Of a stretch of 64,000 nucleotides of DNA, positions 20,377-31,190 are shown one piece after another. The notes beneath the pieces were generated by a model. It saw only the letters and a list, made by a program, of their open reading frames with translations. It made no database searches and was not told the origin of the DNA. The DNA lies in assembly GCA_037176885.1 (NCBI GenBank), contig JAWWNJ010000122.1, forward strand, positions 62,001 to 126,000, written 5' to 3'. Within the stretch, counting starts at the first letter, position 1; each line of letters begins with the position of its first letter. This stretch comes from Favolaschia claudopus. Its lineage: Eukaryota; Basidiomycota; Agaricomycetes; Agaricales; Mycenaceae. Position numbers and translations under genes: made by a program.

Positions 20377-22057
20377 CCTACACCGCCAACCCAGACTGAG
20401 ACCTGTGTGATCTCAATGCCGAGTGTCAATTGAGGCCCACGGTTGGTCTCAAAAAGAGGCAATGTTGATGTCAAAAGTCATTCCATTCGGCTTATCATTT
20501 TGGTCTCAGTCTGAGCGCCACCTCATTTTGAGCTCAATGACTGACATCGAAATCAAGCTTTCATCCAGCCTCTCTGGGAGCACAGGCTGTGTGTGGCGTT
20601 GACGAAATTATAAATATGAATCACACCGGTTTCAAGATTGGGAACAGGCTGATATTGGGATATAAAATAGTACATACAGTTCTGTACGGTAGTTATGATC
20701 GTCAGCTAGGAAGGGTTCGACGGTGGATCCTGCAGACAGGCGTCAGTGGGCACGTAACTGCCAACAGGACGTTTGCTGGCGCAAGCCCACGGAAAACGAT
20801 TATAGTGTCGTCGGGAGCTATTGATCGAGGAGAGGACTTTGACGGTTGCATTTGCTCGGGTGGCAACTGTGTTGCGGAGGGCGGGAGGGAGGGAGGGAGG
20901 GAGGGAAGCAGTACACGATCGATCGGGGACGAAGGGCGGGTGAGGCAGGACATGCATATGAAGAAGTCCGGTTAGTCGTTGACTCAGCCAAGGGAACGGA
21001 GACACACCAACGAACATCAAACTTTGTCGAGCCACGAGCATCCTGCTCCGTCAACTCTGGGTTGAGCCGACTTGAAACCTGCAAGAATCTCAAGGCCACG
21101 TTGTGGCTTGGCAATGACACGGACATCGAAGAGCTAGCTGGACTTGCAGGAGAAAGACTGAGGTGAACTTGATCATGTAGTTGAATGAAGCCAGTCTTGA
21201 AAACTTGCACTCAAAGAAGGTCAGCTTGACGAACTTGCAGCCCTGACGCAGACTTGGGCAGGCGCTTGGAGGAAAGGCGTCTGGTGGATTCTTGTAAGTT
21301 AAGGCTTGAGGTGGCTGAGGCTGAGCACGGACCGAGGTCTTGAGAGGTCTTGAGCACACGAAGGGAAACGAAAAGGTTGATTTGACTGTTTGAAGGGGGG
21401 AAAGCGTTGGGGGATGAGTGGGGGGAAGGAAGGAGGGTGAGTCACACGGTAACACTTGACAACGAACATGATCAACAAAAACGTGACATCGCGTCATCTC
21501 ACGTGTTGATGTGGGACTTGGAGGAGATTTTTTTTCAGTCTGCAGAGTCTTTCGTTACTTACGCTCGTCGCGCTGCCCGAGTGCGAGGCATCTGCGGCGG
21601 CTTCAATACATTGTGCATCATGCCCTAAACCCCGTTGTCACCAGTGCCTCGACCTCAGCACCAAGCTGCGTGAATGCAGGCTTGGCATCGCGGCTGCCGG
21701 CAGCCGCCCACAACGATGACCTCCATGCTGCATCTGCCCTGGGTGTAATACCGATAAACACTTAAATCGGACTTTATCTTATATGCTTTGGCGGTAATTG
21801 TCTTTCGGCTACTTAGCGCTACTAACAAAGTACTCTCAGCAACTTGGCAAGGGAGACAATATATTGAGAGCAGGACAAGGAATCAAAACGGGGTTGTAAT
21901 TGAGTCCAGAGCGATCACAAATCTGAGTTCATTTTGAGCTCGGAAAAAAGATGTCAATTTGGAATCAAGACGAGACCGAATTGGTGTCATCAAACAATCT
22001 CAAATCAAGGTTTCAGCTTGGTCTCACCAAGACCCCACTCCAGGTTGGTGGTGTAGG
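20377..22057. mobile_element. 1.68-kb element with imperfect TIRs inside the RT gene
   Basis: CCTACACCGCCAACCCAGAC at 20377 is matched inversely by CTCCAGGTTGGTGGTGTAGG ending at 22057. GGTCTCA/TGAGACC and TTTTGAGCTC motifs recur near both ends. The retrotransposon reading stops at the left end and resumes (SSKGIGGHLGPREAP) only at about 22505, so about 450 bp to the right is also foreign or degenerate. No transposase was seen. A G-rich run, (GGGA)n, lies at about 20881-20905. Confidence 0.5.
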
Positions 22058-22504
22058 GATTGGGATCGACACTCACTGCGTTCCGGGGTCGCCTAAACAG
22101 AGTCAGCCGAGCTGATGACATGTCAGCGTGAGGTGAGCGTACGTCACTACACAGCCTCCGTTTAGCCGCTTATACGCAGGATATTTTTAGCTGGAAACAT
22201 GTCTCTGTGAGACGTCTAAACGGACATGGGTTTAGCTCAGAGCGTGTAGGTGATCTCAGCATCGCTCTGCACATCTAAACTTACCTTGGTCCCTCACAAG
22301 AGCTGTTCATCCGTGTCAATTGTGATGATTGCAAGATATTTATGTTATGGTCAAATCGTGGTATCGGGTGAATGACCAACCATAAAAAGTTGTCGGAACT
22401 CTGTCTAAGGGGCATAGGATAGGTAAATAAAGTCAGTGTAGCTCTATCTAAACCAGTACGCTGAGCTGCGCAGACCCACAATCGGCTAGACTGAGATCAA
22501 CTGA

Positions 22505-23268
22505 GCTAGTGGGTCTTCCTCGAAAGGAATTGGCGGTCATCTCGGGCCCCGGGAGGCACCTATCAATTTTTTTGCGATGCGAGTACCCAGGCGGCACCGG
22601 GGAAAGTCTATCCTTTCCAAGGAGCTGTGGGCCGTGCTCCACGCTCTTCGTATTTGGGCATCTCCAGCCTGGGCCGGGTCCCGGGTCTTACTTCGGGTTG
22701 ATAACACCGGCGGCGTGGCTGGCTTGAACGGAGGTTCTATTCGGGAGGCACCTGCACAGGCGCTCTTGAGGGAGGTCTTCCTTCTGGCGCTATCTTTCGG
22801 CTTTTCCATCTCCTGCGTGTGGGTTTCCTCTGAACAGAACTACCTTGCTGACGCACTCTCTCGTTTTGACATGCCACGTCTTCGTCCATTGTTACCTCGA
22901 TTCTTCGCCTCACAGCGCACTCCCTTCCCCCACCTCCCGCCGGATGGCCTGAACGGGTCGATCAACCACCGCTCGTCGCCTACTTTCTCTGGCACGGCCT
23001 CGCTGCCTCCACCCGGGGCGTCAACCAGACGGCTTGCAACTCCGTCGAGTCTTTCTGCATGCGGAAATACGGCGCCGATGGCGCCTCTCCATACCCCGCC
23101 TCAGAAGCCCGCCTTTTGGAATGGGCGGCATCGCTCCCCCCGGGCTGCAGTGCGAAACCAATCAAGCGCTACATTGGTGCCCTCAAGTCCTTCCACACCG
23201 ACCTCGGATACGAATCCCGCCCTTTCGAATCACGCGTTCTCGAGCGTGTGATTCGTGGTATACACTGA
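22505..23268 (+). pseudogene. RNase H and truncated tyrosine recombinase
   Basis: RNase H reads in frame with GIGGHLGPREAP, LSKELWAVLHALRIW, LRVDNTGGVAGLNGGSI and WVSSEQNYLADALSRFD. After a frame change at about 22985 the recombinase core-binding domain follows (FLWHGLAASTRGVNQTACNS, RRYGAL-type helices such as KRYIGALKSFHTDLGY, and RVLERVIRGIH), ending at TGA 23266-23268. The catalytic R-H-R-Y domain is absent. No internal stop occurs within the recombinase portion. Confidence 0.75.
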
Positions 23269-23449
23269 CTCGAAAATAGTATTGGATCACGTCACTCGTG
23301 AGAAAGATGTTGCTCGCGCGCTAGAGCGTAGGAGTCTACCCGAGTTTTTATGCACGCAAACAGATAGTAATGAGGTGTAATATATACATGTAAAATATCG
23401 AGCAAGCAAAATGAAAATTCGGCGCTGCATGGCCAGTTTGGTGATGATG

Positions 23450-24652
23450 GGTGATCCAATCATAAATCTGGTTTTGGCCGGTTCAGGAAATTGAAGTCAG
23501 AAACGCTCGTTCAAGGCATCGTTGGTGGCAATAAACATACCAGCCACTAGTAACGGGTCTCCCCACCATTTGCCTTCAACAAATACCGCACCCGAATAGG
23601 CAAGCCGTCATATAACTTGTCGATATATGCCTGATCAATTTTTTCCCACTCTTCCTTCAAAGCGGCCCATAATTCCTCCTTGTTCTTCGGCAGTGGGTCC
23701 CTAGCGCGCACCATGGTCTCCAGATGATCCCAAAGATTCTCAATGATGTTCATATCCGGTGAATTTGGCGCCCAGGGAAGAACATCGAAGCCTTCAAGCT
23801 CAAGCCACCCCAAGGCATGCTTGGAGCGATGCTTTGAATCGCCATCCTGCTGAAAATAGACGGTCGAGCGATCCAAATCATGCTTGTCGAGGGTCCGCGG
23901 GAGGTTTTCGGCCAGGATATTGGTGTAACCGAAGCGGTCAATGATTCCGTCGATTCGGTGAAGTTGTCCGACACCATATCGGGTAATACACCCCCACACC
24001 ATCACACTCCCGCCGCCGTGTTTGACTTTCTTGCTTGCCCTGGCTCCCTTCAACACCACTGCCGCCCATCCGACCCAATGATATTAAATTTTGACTCATC
24101 TGAGAATATCACCGCCCGCCAATCCTCCGGTGTCCAATAACAATGCTGTTCCGCCCATTCTTTTCGCTTCCTCCGGTGGGCTGGTGTCAACAAAAGTCGA
24201 GATTGACGCACATAGGCGTTCAATCCTTGTTTTTTGAGGGCAGCGCGGATCGTATCGACGTGCAAATGGGGGAAATATTTCCTCTGCAAGTCCGAAGCAT
24301 TCTTGGCTTTGCCTGAAGAGAGCAATCTGAGTGCTTTACGGATGTCCCGCTCGTCTATTTTACGTGGGCGACCTTGCCTGGGAGTCTTTGCGTCAAAATT
24401 GTGGGTTGGTCCGTAGCGGGCATTGATTCTGGAGACAGTAGAGGGCGCGACATTTTCCTTTTCCGCCACGTCCCGATTTGACCAGCCAGCCTCCTTCAGC
24501 GCGACAATAGCTGATTTCTTTGTGGCAGAGGTGTCGCACATGATGTAGAGAATGAGTTGTATGCAGAGAGAGCAGAGTTGAGAGCGTCGTTGTGGTGGTT
24601 GGGATTAAACAATGTGACAGCTGTCAAACAAGGGAAAACAATTGGATCACGT
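23450..24652 (-). mobile_element. Tc1/mariner element, about 1.2 kb
   Basis: Inverted termini GTGATCCAAT (23450-23459) and ATTGGATCAC (24643-24652) flank a broken Tc1 transposase on the minus strand. The 1.2-kb size fits the family. Beyond 10 bp the termini match poorly, so exact ends are tentative. The same ATTGGATCAC motif also occurs alone at about 23285 and about 33455, possibly solo ends. Confidence 0.6.
23547..24541 (-). pseudogene. Tc1-like DD34E transposase, broken
   Basis: The N-terminal part (24541-24050) has a helix-turn-helix (VALKEAGWSNRDVAEKENVA), a second DNA-binding block (GRPRKIDERDIRKAL) and the first catalytic Asp in VIFSDESKFNI. It ends at a TGA after GSDGRQWC. The C-terminal part (24059-23547), in a different frame, has KKVKHGGGSVMVWGCI, the second Asp in VYFQQDGDSKHRSKHA, and SPDMNIIENLWDHLE with the catalytic Glu 34 residues on. 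A nonsense codon plus frameshift near 24055 inactivates it; the three acidic residues themselves are preserved. Confidence 0.85.
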
Positions 24653-24695
24653 GTGCGCGATGATCACACTCTCTTGCCACAACACCGCCCAATTG

Positions 24696-24840
24696 GAAAA
24701 ATCGGTCATTCCGAGGCTTTTCTGGGTGCCGAAAACGTGTTTTCCCGGCCGAGGGATTTCCCCTTGGAGAAGGGAAAACAATGACCCACCGTGGGAATCT
24801 GGACCGTTTTGCCATCACCCTCGGAATGGAGAAGTTCCCC
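24696..24840 (-). repeat. 145-bp palindrome-rich repeat, copy 1
   Basis: This is one of six copies in the window (others at 33591, 33741, 55747, 59670 and 59820). In unit orientation it runs GGGGAACTTCTCCATTCCGA ... TCGGAATGACCGATTTTTC. Near-terminal inverted 10-mers CATTCCGAGG/CCTCGGAATG and internal GGGAAAAC/GTTTTCCC pairs make it strongly self-complementary. It is non-coding. It lies at the left end of the segment duplicated at 54853-55891. Confidence 0.85.
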
Positions 24841-25103
24841 TTCGCAACGTGATAAGCGCAGCCACGTGAAGAAGCGGTTGGTCACGAGCCTACCGTTCCG
24901 CATTGAAAAAAGGGAGGAAAGTCCTTCCAGGGCATAAATATACCATGAGAGGGATACGAGGGACTTTTTCTCGTGTCAGTGGCTGCACTGGAGCCAAGGC
25001 GCACTTTCACGAAGCCATTGTAACAAATCATTGGTTTTTGACACATACTGTAAGTGTCACACTTGGCCACGTGATGTTTGTCGAAGGTGGATGGGGAGTA
25101 CCT
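24841..25103. repeat. 263-bp segment duplicated inverted at 55484-55746
   Basis: It appears identical by eye to the reverse complement of 55484-55746. It links the 145-bp repeat to the 627-bp MITE in both copies, showing all three were duplicated as one ~1.04-kb block. CCACGTGA occurs near both ends. No gene was seen. Confidence 0.8.
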
Positions 25104-25730
25104 TAGCACTTTGTATGGGTGAAACGTAACGCGTAACGCCCGCCCTGTTTCGTTTCAACGGTAACGCATAACGGTCGGGTGGTTTCCCTGATGACTGCAT
25201 GACATACAAAGATGTCGAATTATCATGTTTGTGGCTGTCAAATCTAGCTGACTCTACTGCTATAACCCTCCTCCTCCTCACTGCACTCAATCACTCTCTG
25301 CAATCTTCGTCAAGATAGAACCGGTACGGTGCATCGGAGACCACGAGCAAGGCGCTGGGAAAGTGTACCAGAAGCTGGCCGAGGTAGTTTAACTAGTCGC
25401 TCGAAGAGGGCTTGTGGTGGACCCGTCGCTGGTTTAGGTGTCTGAGCGTGCGCCACGGCGCAGTGTTCATGAAAAAAAAAGAAAATAGGTGTATTACTTG
25501 CGTATTACGGAGCCCGTAGCAGGAGAAATGCAATCACAAAGGGCTATGGATACAAAGAAAGCATAAACGAGAGCTAAAAATTGCCCAGAATGGAAATAGA
25601 TTTTATCGGTGTTTGCCCGCCCGTTTCCAAAAATCTATGATGTCACGCATAACGCTGAGGGCGTTTCCGGTTTCCATGCGTAGCGTTTCCAGTCACGCTC
25701 GAGGGTCTGTTTCACCCATACAAAGTGCTA
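25104..25730. mobile_element. 627-bp MITE, TAGCACTTTGTATGGG termini, copy 1
   Basis: TAGCACTTTGTATGGGTGAA (25104) is mirrored at the right end (to 25730), giving about 22-bp TIRs with TA at the tips. Second-order repeats (GTAACGC / GCGTTTCC) follow inside each arm. A second copy lies inverted at 54853-55481. There is no coding capacity. Confidence 0.8.
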
Positions 25731-25818
25731 CAGTAATCGTCGAGATTTGCCTATTTGAAACTACAGGGCGCCTAAGAGGCCCATTTAGAACCCGTTGAAT
25801 ACCTTTGGGGCCCCAATG

Positions 25819-26503
25819 TACAGCTCCGGACAATCAAAGTCAACAATTTTAGTTTCGGTCGAACCGCTATTTTCTGGGCTTAGCAGAGTCCAGAAACGGA
25901 TTCAGCACCCCAGAATACGTCTAAAAACGATTTTCCCTGAATTTTCCCACGACAAAATGGGTTTGGCCAAATTTTCGGGCGGTCTGAACGAAATTGTGTG
26001 TACCTTTCTAGCCCCTCCAGACGAATGTTGACCCAACCTTCATGGTTACTGACCATCCAGAGGATACTATATGCAACTACTCTTGTCCCTCAGCCCTTTT
26101 TGCTTTGAGGAACCCATAAAAACCCGAAATTGGCAATGCCAAGGTGACAGGAGGTGACATATTTGTGACATGTTGTTACGAATGTCACAATGTTCCCACA
26201 GGTTCCCTCCTATTTTGTGACATAACGGCTCGTTGAATTTTCATTCCGAGTCCAGAAACAGACTCAGACAGTCGTAAAGAGCTCAAATCAATATTTTCGT
26301 GATTTTTCCTTGTAATTTGGGGGGTCCGGCCAAAATCTTGGCTACCCTCTACTAAGAATAGCGGATATCTCCGGAATGGCTCGATGAATTCTCACCAAAA
26401 AAATTCAGCAGGCTCCTGAACTCGTTTCCTTTCGATTCCGATACATATCGGGGTCGTGGGAAAAGGTCGATAAATTTGTCGAGTTTGATTGTCCGGAGCT
26501 GTA
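25819..26503. mobile_element. 685-bp MITE, TACAGCTCCGGACAATCAAA termini
   Basis: A perfect 20-bp inverted repeat: TACAGCTCCGGACAATCAAA at 25819-25838 and its reverse complement at 26484-26503, with TA at the tips. Inside, two related blocks repeat directly (GAGTCCAGAAACGGATTCAG near 25886; GAGTCCAGAAACAGACTCAG near 26246), each followed by TTTTCCCT/TTTTTCCT and a GGCCAAA motif. It is non-coding and likely Tc1/mariner-type. Confidence 0.75.
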
Positions 26504-29333
26504 TCAGTGGTGAGGGCGCTGGAACGCTGCATGCACCGTCCACGTATGTCACGTTTGTTCTCAACCATCACTGGCACAAGCAAAAATAATGTGGGCCAGC
26601 GTCGACCACGCTCAGACTCCCCACCGGACACCTCTGCCCAAGGGCAAGCACTGGCCAAAGGCCGTCGGACCGGGACTTCATGCCCGGGGCACTGGGAGTT
26701 GATTGGTTGTATGAAAAGGGTGACGTGGGAGGAAAGGACGGACTGGAAACGATTAATCATGTAGTCAGTTGTGTCGGCATGTCGTGTACCATAGCCGCTT
26801 GCAGCGGCTCGAGCACGTTAATTGATCTCAAGAACAAGGGGTGATCTGTCAACGGAGATCAAAGATAGACCCCCTACAGTATGTTGGTGTTTGTCAATGG
26901 CATTGATCTTACCACATTATATTGTGTTCAAGGCAAGGGCCTTTGCATTCTAGAAATTTTGAATCTGGTCAGAATATGAAACTACAATGAAATCGGAGTA
27001 GGATTCCACTCCATTGGTAATGAGGGGCACAGTGAGTACTGAGTTAGAGACAAAAAAATTATTACTTGATTTGGGAATCTGTTATCGTACAGCCATTCCC
27101 GGTATGGTATGTTCTCACAAGCTGTCAACGTCCGAATAAGTCTCTTTATCTGCTTATATTTACGTTTTGATCAGTAAATATGTCACGTCACGGTAAATCG
27201 CCGAGGCGGCATCACAAACCCATCAGCTGTCAATCTGTTGCCTGTTTAGGAAACAAGCTGCACCCTCGCGCGCTCCTGCATGTTGGGTGCTCTAATTGGA
27301 AGACCATTTCGATTGACAAGGCCATTGAGTCTATAGTTACCTGCTGGAAAGAAAACAATGTTTTTAAAGCCCTTTTTCGTGAGAAACAAGGCAATATACA
27401 TACAGGGTGCATTGCTGAGCTCAAGGAACAATACAGCTATATTTCTGGACCCAACAACTCATCATTTAGCTCATACTAAGAGAGGTATTGGGGGGGAACG
27501 ACTCTCTATTGAGTTGATGGCTCTTGAGAAAGAAAATTGGACTCAGTTGGAATCAGTGGCTTGTTTGTCACTTCTGCATGCCCTTAAAGAGCTAGGACTC
27601 CTGTATATAGGGTCAAAATGTACTCTATATTCATAAATCACGCAATATTGACATCAGGAACGTTCCTTCAAATCCCTACTGAAGCTGAGGAAGCAGCACA
27701 TTCCAAATCACGAGGTTTTCACAAAAAAGTAATTATTTGGGGTCGAAAACGGGCTCCCATACTCAGAAGATAGGCTGGAATGCTCATATACATCTACTAA
27801 GCCTAATCCTGGGCGTAGGTACGGGTCTGCACACGCGCAAGTCCCATATTGCTCTTCAGCGTTGTTTTGATGGAATGATGTAAGTTGGCCGATTTGCGTG
27901 TCGTACACGTTAATAAGACGCGTTTTTGAAAGCGTAGAATATGCTTTTATGCTCATACTACTATAAGACACGCTCAAAACGCGTCTGAGCGCTGGCAAAC
28001 GCGCGGACTGACGCAGTAAGTTGAGAAAGTAAATCTTGATCACAACGCTAAGCGGCGTGATGGAATTACCGTCATATACTGCGTATGGAAAGCCCTAGAC
28101 CGTTAGCCGAGGGCCGATTTACAAAATTTACGATCTTTACCGTAAATTTACCCAGCGTAAGTACTTACGCTACTTACGCTCTCCACATTCACTTACGCAG
28201 CAAAATAAATTCGATGTGCTTTATTCTGGCACACCCTGCTCTCACCACTCTTTGGGGAGAATCCACTAGACCCAATTGATGATTCTGTATCCTCAGAATG
28301 TTGAAAGAGACTGCATATCTGGCGTAAACTCGCGTCAAAGCCAAGTTGAACATCCCGAAAAGGAAATCGGCGGGTTCTCTTCACTGTTTCTCCACTAGAT
28401 GTACCCGGGCCACCTTCTCTGCGTTCAAACGACTCATGTAAACATACAGGAGCTTGAACACGTTACTTGGCAGAGATGTCGCGCTAAATTCCGCCGAAAA
28501 CTGAGGCTAACAGTTGAAAATACAGAAAAATCACCATATATTCTCCTCATTTTGGCTCGTTTCGATTGGGTGAAGCTTTCAGACTAAGATACAAGTACAT
28601 TAACACGTATTACCGAGGTAGCAAAGCTTTTGGAACGACAATATAGCGCGACCAACGCGCCGCCCCTACGAAAGTGAATCACCCAATTTGGAACGATCAC
28701 CGAGCCATCATGTCACGCGACGGCATCTCGGCACCACGCTGATGCGTGACGCCGAGCGTAAATATTTTGGAATAAGTAACAGATTTTTTTCTGGGTTCAA
28801 TCCACAGATTCCCGGCTCGATACTGGTGTCGGTGGGCGAAAATAAAAAAAATAAAGAAATGAAAAAAAGGGAGGGAATTTCAAGGAGATTGCCGGGAACT
28901 TTTGACCGCTGTCAAAGTCGTTCCCTTTTTGTCACATCTCCGAGCCAGATAGCGGAAAGGTTTTCTTGGATCTTCCAGAGGTGTGCTTAATTCATGCAAA
29001 TAATTGAGGAGTGTTTACTAGCCTTGAAGAGGCTCTAATCTTTTTTAAACCGCTATCTAGCCAGCGGTTAGTTTCTTTTCAGCTTTTCTTTCTTCCCGGC
29101 AATATACTGACGGACTTTGAAATACACGATCCGACACGGTAAGGCACAATCACGGATTTTTGCTCCGATGATTTTCCAGTCCGAACAATCCGAATCGACT
29201 TTGAGCCTCTAAATCTGCTGTGCCTCTTGCTGGTTGCCTGGTTTGAGATTGCTTTCCTCTCACTAATTCTCTTATCCCTCAGCCAGAATACTGGACAGGA
29301 GCAGCACACCTCCTCATCGAGCCCGTGTCTAAA
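26504..29333. other. No gene recognised
   Basis: This is a long AT-rich stretch with only short frames. The best (27180-27479 and 27358-27636) show no recognisable motif. Around 28745-28990 a sequence related in inverted orientation to 63290-63460 occurs (CCACCG...CAGTATCG next to TTTATTTT runs), suggesting an old dispersed repeat. No RNA gene was seen. Confidence 0.35.
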
Positions 29334-29341
29334 CTTAAGTT

Positions 29342-30022
29342 TAGTGCTGGCCATAAATATGATACGAAAAAATATATTTTGAATATATTCAAATAAATAT
29401 GAATACGATACGGTGCTCGAACCCTTCACTGAATATGAATACGGGTGAATATGAATATGCCAGAATATGGATACGAATACGATACGGCCATAGCATACTC
29501 GAATATATTTGAATACGTTTGAATACCACTGCGGCGTGATTTGGCCCCTCGGCGGTGGCTCCCGGCCGAAATTTTCAGGGTAATCATTGGTCTATATCAG
29601 CCCTGAACACGACAATCAGCCTCCCGTGGTCTTCCGAGGCATTCGGCATAGATCCGACCAGTCTCTCGGGCATCTCGGATAAACATTCCATACCGGCATC
29701 CTTGGTCTCCGAGCCGTCCCATGTTGAGGTTTGACCTTTTGTATGGTGCAGGTCATTCAGGACGCTGAATGGACGGAATATGAATGATAATCAAGCATGT
29801 TGAACACCTATTTGACTTGGTTATCATGCCTGCTATAGTAAGTTTCAGGTGAGAGAATATATTCAAATATATTCATAATATATTCGTATTCAGCCGCTAT
29901 GAATATGAATACGATACACTACAAATACGATACGCCGCTCGCGTATTCAGAATTTCGGAATACGTTTGAATATGAATACGATACGGAAAATTCGTATCGT
30001 ATCGTATTTATGGCCAGCACTA
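29342..30022. mobile_element. 681-bp hAT-type MITE with 8-bp target duplication
   Basis: Inverted ends start TAGTGCTGGCCATAAATA (29342) and close with the complement at 30022. CTTAAGTT is duplicated at 29334-29341 and 30023-30030. An 8-bp duplication is the hAT signature. The interior is built of GAATATGAATACGATACG-like repeats next to both ends. There is no transposase. Confidence 0.85.
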
Positions 30023-30030
30023 CTTAAGTT

Positions 30031-31190
30031 TAACTTGAACTCATATCACTCAGATATATTTTACGCTATGATTCTCGGAGTCTCGGCTTCCTTTCCTTGC
30101 AGCTTGCTTCGAGTTGACTGACTTTAGGACCTCTATCATTGCTTGAAATTTTCAAACTCCCAATGATCAACGCATTTTGCTTTGTCCAGACCTACAACCT
30201 ATGCAAGGCATAATCAGTGATTGCTGTGGTGTATATTCTGGGTATGTCAATATCTGCACTCTTCTCAACTTGGTGTTGTTTCGAGGCTGCTTCCAGGCTC
30301 CGAGTCTATCTGCGTCACAATATTATAGTAGGTGCGGGGTTTCCATTCTCAGTCTCTGTGGATGGTTAATTTAATCACTTGGGAGTCCATAATCGTTGTA
30401 GAATCCGGACATAATTTGAGGAAGCCCCTGGTTCCGCTTGATTCGAACTGCGGTGAGTGTTTGGGATGATTTCCCCAGCATTTATACTTACTTATTCCAT
30501 GTTTTGGAGCCATTTGAGCAACTTTGGCGGCCTCAACGAGTCGCTGGCTGGCGCGAACGCGGCTTCATGGTGGTGCTTTGATTCTTGAACAAGCTTTGAA
30601 TAAGATTGACATGCGGAATTTTGTCCCACTTGGCAAAGCCTGCATTATAATTCACCCTGCATTGGTTGGAAAACTCTGTATGAAAACACAAACTGAGACA
30701 GGTGGAGTATACCTCCTTAACATGGGGCTGGTGGGTGTGGCCTATACCAGGCCCTGCAATTTTTCTGCCCGCTGTTCAGCGCCGTTGTCAGTGCCCGGAG
30801 CGCAGGGACCGGCGGGCCGAAAATTCAAACTCCGCCGGTATCTGGATACCGGTATTTACCACCGCCATCAGTATCGAGCCAGATTTCCTTACGCAGACAG
30901 CGTCAAGATAGCGTGGTGGAATCAATTTCACCAGTGATTCTGACGATTATGTAATATACTTGACCCCTTCAGAGGAAGCACCGAGTTGACCCGACCTTGA
31001 CCCGACCCTGGGGTCAGGGTCAAGAGGTTGACCTGACCCCGCAACAGTGAGCAAGAGTCTTTGGCAACTTCAATGGCAAGTCTTGTGCAAGTGCAAGAGA
31101 GAGTCCAAGAAATACCATGATTTTGTTGTGATATCAACGCGATATTGAACATTGAGAGGAGAAAGGAAGAGAGGCAAGCAATCATTAAGC
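30031..31190. other. No gene recognised; one orphan 137-codon frame
   Basis: A frame at 30524-30937 (+) has no recognised domain. Part of it (CACCGCCATCAGTATCGAGCC, about 30858) is the dispersed motif also seen at 28830 and 63424, arguing that the frame is fortuitous. At 30990-31050 GACCC/GGGTC repeats form a weak inverted structure. Confidence 0.3.

Larger units (their letters stand above)
18890..23268 (+). mobile_element. Tyrosine-recombinase (DIRS/Ngaro-type) retrotransposon, truncated and interrupted
   Basis: In order on the plus strand: gag-like zinc-finger protein (18905-19370), RT (about 19480-20376), an inserted TIR element (20377-22057) with ~450 bp of unassigned sequence, RNase H (from about 22505) and the N-terminal half of a tyrosine recombinase (to the TGA at 23266-23268). 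The RT-RNase H-recombinase order, with no DDE integrase, identifies the class. The recombinase catalytic domain and the element's terminal repeats are missing. Gag, RT and RNase H carry stops or frameshifts, so this is a dead copy. Confidence 0.75.

Noticed and set aside
30524..30937. 137-codon plus-strand gene
   Set aside because: It contains a dispersed repeat motif found at two other non-coding sites and shows no recognisable domain.
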